A program made the translations under genes and the position numbers. Source: Arenibacter sp041392165 (GTDB taxonomy: Bacteria; Bacteroidota; Bacteroidia; Flavobacteriales; Flavobacteriaceae). From it: a stretch of DNA of 64,000 bases. The notes under the pieces are model-generated. The model was not told where the DNA came from and searched no databases. It saw only the letters and a list, made by a program, of their open reading frames with translations. Shown here piece by piece: positions 27,123 to 36,136 of the stretch (position 1 is its first letter; the number at the start of each line of letters is the position of its first letter). Location: positions 1 to 64,000 of the forward strand of contig JAWKMN010000003.1 in assembly GCA_041392165.1 (NCBI GenBank). The letters run 5' to 3'.

Positions 27123-29524
27123 GACCAAGGCTGCTTTGATGGTTTGAAAACTAACAGTGATCAATGCAATAATAATGATCAGTAAAAAGGGCAGTACAAA
27201 ATAGGTCCAGTGCATACCAATGTGAAAGGCATAGCCTTGTAACCAATTATTGGCAATGAACCAAGAAAATGGAATTGCCAATACAAAGGCGAGGGACAGT
27301 AAGACCACGAACTCCTCATACAAGAGCTTCAAGATTTCCGTCACAGAGGCACCCAATACTTTTCGCACCCCTATTTCTTTGGTCCGTTGTAAGGTCATAT
27401 AGGAGGCAAGGCCAAACATTCCAAGACATGCGATCAAAATGGCCAAAAGGGTGAAAATTCCGAATACTGTCCCGAATTGCCGGTCGGCCCTGTACTGTTC
27501 ATCAAAATTATCGTCTAGAAAAAAGTATTCATAAGTGTTACCGGGGAAGAATTTATCCCATTGGGCACGTACCTGGTGCATGGTCCGGTCCAATTGATCG
27601 GTACCGGTCTTTAAGGAAAAATACCCATTCAGGTTGGGATCCAAACGCAGGATGAGCGGGTCATAGGCTTCTCGTAAGGATTCTTGGTGAAAATTTTCGG
27701 CCACCCCAACAATAGTACATTGGTCCCCCAAAATTCGATCTGTTTTCCGATAGCCTCTTCGGGCTTGTCAAATCCCAATAAGGTAATGCCCACCCTATTA
27801 AAAATAACGGCTTGTTGATCCGCTCCAAAATCTTTGGAAAATGCCCTTCCGGCAATCATTTTTATATTATAAAGTGGAACAAAATCATAATCCACCTTTA
27901 AAAAACGATACTGTTTTTGTTGTGATACATCCTGATCCACCAAACGTATCCCACCTGCATTGTTCCCTTCTCCCTCTCCAGGTACCAGAGAGGATACGGC
28001 TACATTTTTTATAGAAGGATTTTGCAATAATGTCTGTTTGAAAGCCTCTTTCTTCCGTACAAATGTAGAATCGGAAACAATAGGTGGCCGTAAAACAAGG
28101 GTTTGATCCATATCCATTCCCAAAGGTTGATTGCGCATATATTGGATCTGTTGATAAACGACCAAAGAACCGATCAGCAAAAACAGGGAAGCTGCAAACT
28201 GAAAGACTACCAGCGATTTTCTAAACAGTGTACCTTGTTTGGTAGATACCAACTTTCCTTTTAAGACTTCAACCGGTTTAAAACTGGATAATATAAAAGC
28301 AGGGTATAGACCTGAAAGAAACACTCCAATGGCGAACAACCCTATTAAACCAAGCCAAAAACTACTTTGGCCAAAGAGGGAATACGATAAATGCTGACCG
28401 GAGATTTGATTGAAAGTCGGAATTACGAACACTACCACAAGCAATGCCAGTGTCAATGCCAGTCCATTAAAAATGGCCGATTCCATAAAGAACTGTACCA
28501 TAAGTTGTTTTCGTCCGGACCCTACTACCTTGCGTACACCAACTTCCTTGGCACGACCAACGGCCCTGGCAGTGGCCAGGTTTATATAATTGATCCAGGC
28601 TATTAAAAGAATAAAAAAGGCAATTCCGATCAAGAGATAAACGGTCTTTCCGTCGCCATTGGGCCCAGGTTCCATAATATAATTGGAATAGAGATGTATA
28701 TCCGTAAGTTTTTGTAGGGAATAAGTAACGGAAGTATTCCACCGCTTCATGAATTCACCAATACCCTGATCCACAATAAGTGGGAATTTGGCCTCTACCT
28801 CCTTACGGTCCGCCCCTTCCTGCAACAGAAAATAGGTAAGGCATCCATCGGATGTCCACCATGTTTCCGGATCTTGGATGTCATCTCCCTCACTATTGGC
28901 CTTAACCTGTTCCACGAAGCTGGCATAGGAAGCTAAAAAGTTGGGCTTTAATTGGGTATTGGAAGGCATGTCCTTATAGACACCGGTTATTTTGTAGGTA
29001 TGCCCCCCACTGATAAGAACCGATTTGCCGACGGCATCCCTAGTTCCGAATACTTTTAGCGCCGTTGTTTCCGAGATGGCCGCTGTGTAGGGCTCTATGA
29101 GTACGGTATTGATATCACCATCAATAAGGGGATAGGAAAAAATGGAAAAAAAGGAACTGCCCGCAAAGTACACTTTTTCAATTTTCAGGACCTCATCCTT
29201 TACCTTTACAATAAGATCTCCGGTTTCCACCACTTTCACATAATCCTCAATTTCAGGAATGGCCTCCGCCAAATTATTGCCCACGGCAAATGCCCCGGCC
29301 GCCCATTCCGTGGAAAGCTTGCCATTGTCATATCGGTCCTGTTTTACGCGATAAATTCGGTCTTTTTTAGTATGAAAGTCTTCATAGCCAAGTTCAAAAG
29401 TAACATACTGTAAAATTAAAAGACAGGCAGCGATACCAATGGCCAACCCTCCAATATTGATAATGGAATACCCCTTGTTTTTACTAAGGTTCCGCCAAGC
29501 GACTTTCAGATAGTTTTTGATCAT
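27093..29524 (-). pseudogene. MacB/FtsX-type ABC permease (array member 2), one frameshift
   Basis: The frame from the ATG at 29524 (MIKNYLKVAWRNLSKN) reads through helix 1, the first periplasmic domain, FtsX segment KEVGVRKVVGSGRKQ and most of the second periplasmic domain to EEAIGKQIEFWG. It then leaves frame, and DQCTIVGVAENFHQESL continues in the next frame to the normal end NPVKSLRTE at 27093. One extra base in the C-run at 27725-27729 restores 810 residues, the length of its neighbours. Either this permease is inactivated or the run was miscounted. The spurious N-terminal extension to 29596 is rejected for the same reason as in the neighbour. Confidence 0.85.
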
Positions 29525-29540
29525 TATTGTTTTACTTTTT

Positions 29541-29675
29541 GACCTCCCCCTAGCCCCCTCCCAAGGAGGGGGAATGGTTTGTCCATTATTTTTCAATTCT
29601 ATTACTTCCCTACTCCCTCCCCTTGGGGGAGGGCTGGGGAGGGGACTATTCCGTTCTCAAACTTTTTACCGGGTT
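29541..29675. repeat. 135-bp permease spacer repeat, copy 2
   Basis: Second copy of the spacer at 26988-27122, with two mismatches. Its first 34 bases recur a third time at 32073-32106, again about 16 bases from a permease start codon. Confidence 0.9.
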
Positions 29676-32057
29676 CACAATGGCCGCTCTAATGGTATGG
29701 AAACTTACCGTAACCAATGCCACTATCGCAACTGCAATGGCCACTCCAATAAATGTGAGTGGATTTATGGTAATCCTATGTTCATAATTCCCGATCCAGG
29801 TTTGCATGGCATACCAGGCCAAGGGCAATGCAATCAATAGACCCAGCAGTACCAATTTTAAAAAGTACATGGATATCAGTCCCACAATACTATTTACCGA
29901 AGCGCCCATTACTTTCCGGATCCCGATTTCCTTGGTCCTTAATTCCAGAACCATCAATGAAATGGCAAAAAGGCCCAGACAGGAAAGAAATATGGCTATG
30001 CCCGATGCAATACCGAAAACAGTGGTCATAATTATTTCGCCCTCGTACCAGGCTTGTAGGTTCTCATCCAAAAAGGAAGCATTGAACAGGGCATTATCCG
30101 TTAACTTTTTCCAGAGAGATGAAATTTGTTCCATTACTATTTGGGGGTTGTCCGATCTAATCTTGAGAAAGATATAATTGATGGGTTCCGAAGCTGATAA
30201 ATGTATAGCTATCGGCTTGTATTTTTCTGAAGGCGAATAGGCATTAAAGTCGGGGATTACCCCAATGATGCGATTACCCAATCCGGTTTCCTCCCCCCCA
30301 AAATATTTACCGACGGGATCGGTTTCGCCCATGGCCCTTACAAAACTTTCGGTAACTACAAAGGCATTTACGGTATCGGTAGCAAAAGCGGGATCAAAAT
30401 CCCTTCCTTCCAAAATGGGTATCTGTAGGGTTTTCAAAAAATCATAATCGGCCAAGAGCCAATCTGCAGAAACCTGGTGCTGATTATAATCAAAGCCTAC
30501 GGTGGACCTAACGGTTACCCTATCCAGGCCCCTTCCCAAATTGCCCCCTGTACCGGTAATGGACACAATATTGGGCTCATTGGCCAGCTCGTTCCTCATA
30601 CGGGCCAAAATTGTTCTGCCATCTTGCTGGAAACCAACGGGAATGCTTATTACCTGTTCTTTTTCGAAACCAATGGGTACCTCCCTTAAAAAGTCCAATT
30701 GTTGGCCGGCTATCCAGCTTATACAGATCAATAGGCTGGAAATGGCAAACTGGCTCACCAATAGGCTATTGCGAAGTGCTCCCGGCTTCTTTGCGGATAC
30801 CTTGCCCTTTAAAATCCCGACCAAGTTAAAATTGGCCATTTTTAAGGCAGGATACCCTCCGGCAATAAGGGTGACCAGTAAAAAAACGCCTGTCATGATG
30901 GCCATAAAAGTAGGTTGGAACAGGGCCGAAATATCTATTCCACCTCCAAACTGTGCATTAAAGACAGGTATCAATTGGGAAGCAAGCCCCAAGCCTAAAA
31001 TAAATCCAACAAAGTAAAGCAGAAAGGCCTCCCCCCATAACTGCATAAAAAGTTGCCACTTATAGGCCCCAAGTGTTTTCCGTACCCCCAGTTCACGACT
31101 TCTTTTAAAGGAACTGGCCATGTTTAGGTTCACAAAATTAAAACAGGCGATCAGGAGAATAAAGGCCCCAAGGGAAAGAAGGGCATATACCAATACTTTT
31201 GGTGCGCTCCTTTCCCCGAAAAAATGTACATCATCAATATTGATAAGGTCAATACGCAATAATTCGGACGTTTCCTTTATTTCTGGACGATCGGCCTTGA
31301 GCTGTGCCAATTGATCTGCATAGTACTTTTCCACAAAAGGATCTATTTTCTTGGCCACTTTTTTTGGATCACTATTTTTATGGAGTTTTACAAAAACACT
31401 GGATCCATTGGAACCCCAATTATTTTTGAGGGTTCCATAATCGGGGAGCGATTGTATCCGGGCAACGGCATCAAAACGGATACTGGAATTCTTTGGACAG
31501 TCTTTGGCCACAGCGGTAACCGTATAAATTTCCGCGTCCTTCCCCCTCCCTACTTTCAGTTCCTTCCCTATGGGATCCGTATCTCCAAAAATGGCCTTGG
31601 CCGTGCTTTCACTTAAGACGATGTCCTGAATACCGGAAAGGACCGAACCGGCACTCCCATGTACAATCGGAAAATTGAACACTTCAAAAAAAGTGGGATC
31701 TGTCCTGATGATTTCCCGTTCCAGTTTTTTTTCATGATAAGCAACATTTTCGGGCATTCCCATATGTACCACTATAGCGGTCTCCACCTCTGGAATATCG
31801 GCCATTAAAGCTTCAGCGGAGGGCAATGACATTTGAGAACTCATTTCGGGCCCTTGGGTACTATTTATAAAACGGGAAGTTTTATAAAGCTGGGCCCTAT
31901 GTTTATGGAACGAATCGAAACTCAGGTGAAAATAAGCCGTTAAAAATAAGAGGATACAAATGGAAAAGGCTATGGCCAAACCAAAAACATGGATTGAGGA
32001 ATGTAATTTATTTCTCTGAATATTCCGCCAGGCAATTTTTAGATGGTTTTTTAACAT
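29646..32057 (-). CDS. MacB/FtsX-type ABC permease (array member 1)
   Basis: An 803-residue double-FtsX permease, first of the five in transcription order. N-terminal helix about 20-45 (SSIHVFGLAIAFSICILLFL), periplasmic domain to about 280, FtsX segment RELGVRKTLGAYKWQ, linker helix near 425, second periplasmic domain, and final FtsX segment KEIGIRKVMGASVNS ending NPVKSLRTE. It follows the first ATPase by about 300 bases of repeat-rich DNA. The final residues and downstream spacer are nearly identical to those of array member 2, which points to tandem duplication. Confidence 0.9.
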   Translation of the reverse strand: MLKNHLKIAWRNIQRNKLHSSIHVFGLAIAFSICILLFLTAYFHLSFDSFHKHRAQLYKTSRFINSTQGPEMSSQMSLPSAEALMADIPEVETAIVVHMGMPENVAYHEKKLEREIIRTDPTFFEVFNFPIVHGSAGSVLSGIQDIVLSESTAKAIFGDTDPIGKELKVGRGKDAEIYTVTAVAKDCPKNSSIRFDAVARIQSLPDYGTLKNNWGSNGSSVFVKLHKNSDPKKVAKKIDPFVEKYYADQLAQLKADRPEIKETSELLRIDLINIDDVHFFGERSAPKVLVYALLSLGAFILLIACFNFVNLNMASSFKRSRELGVRKTLGAYKWQLFMQLWGEAFLLYFVGFILGLGLASQLIPVFNAQFGGGIDISALFQPTFMAIMTGVFLLVTLIAGGYPALKMANFNLVGILKGKVSAKKPGALRNSLLVSQFAISSLLICISWIAGQQLDFLREVPIGFEKEQVISIPVGFQQDGRTILARMRNELANEPNIVSITGTGGNLGRGLDRVTVRSTVGFDYNQHQVSADWLLADYDFLKTLQIPILEGRDFDPAFATDTVNAFVVTESFVRAMGETDPVGKYFGGEETGLGNRIIGVIPDFNAYSPSEKYKPIAIHLSASEPINYIFLKIRSDNPQIVMEQISSLWKKLTDNALFNASFLDENLQAWYEGEIIMTTVFGIASGIAIFLSCLGLFAISLMVLELRTKEIGIRKVMGASVNSIVGLISMYFLKLVLLGLLIALPLAWYAMQTWIGNYEHRITINPLTFIGVAIAVAIVALVTVSFHTIRAAIVNPVKSLRTE

Positions 32058-32363
32058 GATTATCGTTTTTTTGACCTCCCCCTAGCCCCCTCCCAAGGAG
32101 GGGGAACAGTCGGTACATTGTTTTTTCAACTTAATTCTAACTTTTTTCTCTCCCTTTGGGAGCGGGCCGGGTGGGGCCTATTCCATGTTCATTGTTTTAC
32201 TGCTCACTGCCACTGCCAACTGCCTACTTTTTATTTTACTTTGTTCAAACGCGAACACAACTTGTGCGATTTCTCCCTGTGGGTCGAAATGACCATGGAG
32301 CCAACCCATCAGTTCCCAAGCACATTGGTAATTGTCTACTGTTCACTGCTCACTGCCAACTGC
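32058..32363. other. Repeat-rich spacer between ATPase and first permease
   Basis: 306 bases. It holds the 34-base third copy of the spacer repeat (32073-32106), a CTCCCTTTGGGAG-type hairpin (about 32150-32163), copy C of the dispersed repeat (32221-32297), and a run of degenerate ACTG-type units (about 32180-32225 and 32335-32375). No gene is seen. Confidence 0.6.
32221..32297. repeat. Dispersed repeat, copy C (shortened)
   Basis: Begins TGCCTACTTTTT as copy A begins TGTCTACTTTTT, then CTTGTGCGATTT joined directly to CTCCCTGTGGGTCGAAAT. The middle block with the GTGAACC segment is missing. Confidence 0.65.
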
Positions 32364-33059
32364 TCACTGTTTACTAACCATCGCCCTATTATGGCTTTCT
32401 GTGGCAATCTGACCATCGAACAGGTTTACGATGCGATGTGAATAATGCGAATCCCGGTCCGAGTGGGTAACCATCACAATAGTGGTCCCTTCCTGATTTA
32501 ACTCTGTCAATAAATTCATCACTTCGATCCCATTTTTGGAATCGAGGTTTCCGGTAGGCTCATCCGCCAAGATCAACTTCGGATTGGTTACTACCGCCCT
32601 TGAAATGGCAACACGCTGTTGCTGCCCCCCGGAGAGCTGTTGCGGAAAATGCTTTTCCCGATGTGCAATTTTCATTCGTTCCAATACCGCTATAACCTTT
32701 TGTTTGCGCTCATTTTTATTCATTTTGAGATAGATCAATGGTAATTCTACATTTTCATATACGGTAAGTTCATCTATCAAATTAAAACTCTGAAAGACAA
32801 AGCCCAAATTCCCCTTACGCAGTTGGGTACGTTGGTTTTCCTTTAAGTGCCCCACCTCATGGCCTGCAAATTGGTAGCTTCCGGAACTAGGGTTGTCCAG
32901 CATGCCTATTATGTTCAACAAGGTAGATTTGCCACAGCCCGAAGGGCCCATTATGGCCACGAATTCCCCTTCCTGTACCTTGAGGTTTACATTGTTCAAA
33001 GCCAAGGTCTCTACCTCTTCGGTCCTAAAGCTTTTTTTAAGGTTTTGTATTTGTATCAT
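32364..33059 (-). CDS. ABC transporter ATP-binding protein (MacB/LolD type), first copy
   Basis: A 231-residue ATPase with Walker A GPSGCGKST, Q-loop FVFQSFNLID, canonical signature LSGGQQQRVAISRAV, Walker B LILADEPTG and H-loop VTHSDRD. It lies between the HlyD-like gene (147-base gap) and the first of five permeases, so it is the probable energiser of the exporter. The extreme C-terminus (TESHNRAMVSKQ) reads into ACTG-type repeat DNA, so the stop may have been set by the repeat. Cytoplasmic side of the inner membrane. Confidence 0.92.
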   Translation of the reverse strand: MIQIQNLKKSFRTEEVETLALNNVNLKVQEGEFVAIMGPSGCGKSTLLNIIGMLDNPSSGSYQFAGHEVGHLKENQRTQLRKGNLGFVFQSFNLIDELTVYENVELPLIYLKMNKNERKQKVIAVLERMKIAHREKHFPQQLSGGQQQRVAISRAVVTNPKLILADEPTGNLDSKNGIEVMNLLTELNQEGTTIVMVTHSDRDSHYSHRIVNLFDGQIATESHNRAMVSKQ

Positions 33060-33206
33060 TCTAAAAGGATTACTGGTTAATGTAAGGATGCTGTTACCAC
33101 CCCCTTTGTGACAGTTTATTCTTATGTCTCTACTCTTATTTCTTTTTTCCTTCCTAATATTAAAAGTCCCCTCTCCCTTGGGGAGGGGATTTAGGGGTGG
33201 GGCCCC

Positions 33207-34457
33207 TTATTTCAGTACTATATTATCGGCATCCCCAAAACTATCATAATTGGATGTGATTACTTTTTCGCCATGCTCCAATCCTTCCAACACCTCATAA
33301 TATCTGGAGTTTTGTTTGCCTATCCTTATATTCCGCTTTAATGCCTTATTGCCATCCGGATTTACAACAAAGATCCATTGTCCGCCCGTACTTTGAAAAA
33401 AACTTCCCTTGGGCAACAAAAGCGCATCATTGGATTCTCCCAACTGCAGTTTTATAGTATAGCTTTGCCCGGCCCGAATATTCTGAGGCTTTTCTCCTGT
33501 AAAGACCAGGTCTATCCTAAATTTGCCATTACGTACCTCCGGATATACCTTTCTCAACCTAAGTTTATGTTCTGTACCATTGCGATCAAAAGTGGCATTT
33601 AAATCTCGTTTTACCCGATCTATATAATGTTCGTCTATATCCGCCTCTATCTTGTAGTCCGTGAGTACATTTACCTGTCCAATACGTTGGCCCTGACTAA
33701 TATTCTGTCCTATTTCGGCATCCAAAAATCCCAATTGCCCATCTGCCGGTGCCCGCACGTTCAGGTGATCCAAACGCTGATAGACCATGCCCAAAGTTTT
33801 TTGCATACGGCTTAGATCGGTCTCCAGAACGGGAAGGGAATTACTTCTCAGTTCGTCATCATTTTCTGTTTGTACTTTTACAATTTCATATTGTTTTTTG
33901 GAAAGTTCATAGTCTTCTTTTGAGGTAAGATATACTTCTTTGGAAATTAATTCCTCCTCATAAAGTGCCTGGTTTTGCTCAAAATTCCTTTCCATACGCT
34001 GTAATTCGGTCCTGGCGGTGGCCAGGGCCTTTCTACCTTCCACCTGTCTGGAGTCAAAAGTGAGTTTGGTAGATCTAAGATCGTTCTGCTTTAAGGCCAG
34101 ATTACTTTCACTGTTCAAAATCTGCTCATAAAGGCCAATGTTGTCCAGTTTAAGAATAATATCCCCCTTTTGCACCATTGCCCCCTCCTCTATTAATTTT
34201 TCGGTTACCCGTCCCCCTTCATAGGCATCCATATATATGGTAGCAATGGGGGCCACCGTACCATTGATGGTAATATAATCGTCAAATTTTCCATGGACGA
34301 CCTCGGCAATGGACAATTTGTCCTTCTCCGTTCTAAACGTATTGCCTACACTTCCCGTTATCATTTTCCAGCCTACAAACAGTAGCAGCCCTCCAAGCGC
34401 AATGTACCCATAGTGTTTTGGCCTAAGTCCTTTCTTTTTTTCTAATTGTATATCCAT
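33207..34457 (-). CDS. HlyD/MacA-type periplasmic adaptor of the exporter
   Basis: A 416-residue membrane-fusion protein: one N-terminal membrane helix (about 16-32), a lipoyl/barrel-sandwich half-motif (VAPIATIYMDAYEGGRV), a long coiled-coil hairpin (about 105-230, rich in Gln, Glu and Leu), the second half-motif (VRAPADGQLGFLDAEIG), and a beta-barrel/membrane-proximal C-terminus. It would link the inner-membrane permeases to the TolC-like pore. The gene begins one base after the TolC-like stop codon, so the two are translationally coupled. It lacks a lipoprotein signal. Confidence 0.92.
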   Translation of the reverse strand: MDIQLEKKKGLRPKHYGYIALGGLLLFVGWKMITGSVGNTFRTEKDKLSIAEVVHGKFDDYITINGTVAPIATIYMDAYEGGRVTEKLIEEGAMVQKGDIILKLDNIGLYEQILNSESNLALKQNDLRSTKLTFDSRQVEGRKALATARTELQRMERNFEQNQALYEEELISKEVYLTSKEDYELSKKQYEIVKVQTENDDELRSNSLPVLETDLSRMQKTLGMVYQRLDHLNVRAPADGQLGFLDAEIGQNISQGQRIGQVNVLTDYKIEADIDEHYIDRVKRDLNATFDRNGTEHKLRLRKVYPEVRNGKFRIDLVFTGEKPQNIRAGQSYTIKLQLGESNDALLLPKGSFFQSTGGQWIFVVNPDGNKALKRNIRIGKQNSRYYEVLEGLEHGEKVITSNYDSFGDADNIVLK

Positions 34458-34458
34458 G

Positions 34459-35805
34459 TTAATTGATGCTATTAATGTTAAAAACTGGTAGGCCCTGGTA
34501 AAAAGACAATGTATTCCTATTGATTTGAAGTAGCAGTTTTACCTGTAAATTTTTATTCTGTGCAGTGGCATACATCGATTTTGCAAGGCCTAGTTCCATA
34601 AATGTAAACAATCCCTTCTCATACTTTTTTTGGGCCACTTCAAAGGCCTGCTCCTGTGCCATGATTTGCTTTTCGCTTAGGAGGTGTTCCACCTTTAAGG
34701 CGTTGTTTTCCTGAACAAGTTGCTGTATGGCCTTAAATATTTCCTGTTCTTGGATCTTTAAATTATTTTGCTCCCGGGCCAATGTTATTTTTTGCTGCTT
34801 AATGGCGGAACGGGTAGACCAGGCATTAAAGATGGGAACATTAAGTGAAAAACCTATATATCTGGAGGCATTGTCCGTGATTTGATTTTTGAACGGGATG
34901 GTCAGCCCCATAGTATCCCTGGTAGTTTCGTAATATCCGGTACCATAGCCCGTGGCAAAGGATAGTGAAGGATAAAGCCTTCCCCTTGTTACGGCCAGTT
35001 CCTTTTTGGCAGCCTCCGTTCTATATCTTTGTGCCTTTAATAAGGGTACAAAGTCCTTAGCCGATCCGTAGATACTATCCGTTTCCATTTCGGATTCGGC
35101 CATATTATTGGGAAGTATAGGGTTAAGTTCCAAAGTGTTGGTATTTTTCAAATTCATTTCCTGTATCAGGCTCAGTTTTGCCGCCTGTAATAGATTTTCA
35201 TTTTGGGTAAGGTCCAATTGATCGGTATACAGTATGGATTCTGCCTCATATAGATCGGCCCCTGCCTTTAATCCCAGTTCTATTTGCTTTTTTGCCAGTT
35301 TAAAATTGGCCTCGGAGATGGCCAACTGCTCCTGTGAGATGGCCAATAGTCCCTCATAAAATTGAATGTCATGATAGGCCTTCATCACCCTCAGTGCCAA
35401 AAGGAACCTTTGTTGTTGGGCAGTTTCCTTGCTGGCCCTGAACAGAAGCTTTCTTGCCTTAATGTTGTTGATTTTTTGAAAGCCTTTAAACAGATCAATG
35501 GAAGCGCCCATGGAATAGCTATTGGAAAAGAAATCGGTATTTATAATGTCATTGGTATAGGGGTCGGTAGATCGGCCATAACGAATGTTGTAATCGGCAG
35601 ACCCGTTGACCCTAGGGAGCAAATCCCTTATGGACTGCTTATAACTTTCCCCATCGGAACTTTCCAAGTATTGATAATCGAGCAGCGTAAGATTATGTTC
35701 CAAAGCATAGGAAACACAGTCGTCCAAGGTCCATTTCTCCTGGCCGGTGACATACATAGTGACGATCAACAGTAAAAAAACTAATCTTCCTTTTTTAAAA
35801 TTCAT
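34459..35805 (-). CDS. TolC-family outer-membrane efflux protein
   Basis: A 448-residue outer-membrane factor with a signal peptide (residues 1 to about 21, LFLLLIVTMYVTGQ) and two tandem repeats of coiled-coil/beta sequence typical of TolC (YALEHNLTLLDYQYLESSDG, later NVPIFNAWSTRSAIKQQ). It is the first gene of the minus-strand export operon and divergent from the sigma-54 activator gene. It forms the exit duct for the adaptor and permeases. Length is normal. Confidence 0.92.
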   Translation of the reverse strand: MNFKKGRLVFLLLIVTMYVTGQEKWTLDDCVSYALEHNLTLLDYQYLESSDGESYKQSIRDLLPRVNGSADYNIRYGRSTDPYTNDIINTDFFSNSYSMGASIDLFKGFQKINNIKARKLLFRASKETAQQQRFLLALRVMKAYHDIQFYEGLLAISQEQLAISEANFKLAKKQIELGLKAGADLYEAESILYTDQLDLTQNENLLQAAKLSLIQEMNLKNTNTLELNPILPNNMAESEMETDSIYGSAKDFVPLLKAQRYRTEAAKKELAVTRGRLYPSLSFATGYGTGYYETTRDTMGLTIPFKNQITDNASRYIGFSLNVPIFNAWSTRSAIKQQKITLAREQNNLKIQEQEIFKAIQQLVQENNALKVEHLLSEKQIMAQEQAFEVAQKKYEKGLFTFMELGLAKSMYATAQNKNLQVKLLLQINRNTLSFYQGLPVFNINSIN

Positions 35806-36136
35806 AATTGAAATCCGATTACAAAGGCACTAATATGATGGTGTGCCCAGAACCTAGACCCAAGTTTATGCCATAAATCTAAGTCATTGATTAAAAAAAA
35901 GTTACAAATATTATAGATGATGAAATAAATTTAATTGTAAAATAGTTGTACAATTATTGTCCAAAATTTTGACACTTTTTATGATATGCTAATTCCATAT
36001 TGTAGCTTTGGTTATAATAGATCAAAAAATATACTTTAACCAGATGTCGGACCATATTTGGGAAGACTAGGCCGAAATTCCTGTCTTTACCTTAAGAAAG
36101 GAAATATAAAATGTAAAACAGCCCAATTCAATTCTC
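35806..36136. other. Divergent control region between exporter operon and NtrC-type regulator
   Basis: 331 AT-rich bases. A TAnnTTTG match, TAGCTTTG, lies at 36003-36010 for the plus-strand regulator. For the exporter, a minus-strand TGGCATAAACTTGG (around 35860-35873) resembles a sigma-54 site but its spacing is one base short. No other gene or fold is seen. Confidence 0.5.
36003..36010 (+). promoter_or_regulatory. Candidate minus-7 box for the sigma-54 activator gene
   Basis: TAGCTTTG fits TAnnTTTG and would leave a leader of about 120 bases to the ATG at 36137. The minus-33 box is not clear. Confidence 0.25.

Noticed and set aside
35858..35873. Sigma-54 promoter for the exporter operon (TGGCATAAACTTGG on the minus strand)
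   Set aside because: The distance between the GG and the minus-12 element is one base short and the minus-12 C is G; sigma-54 promoters need strict spacing.
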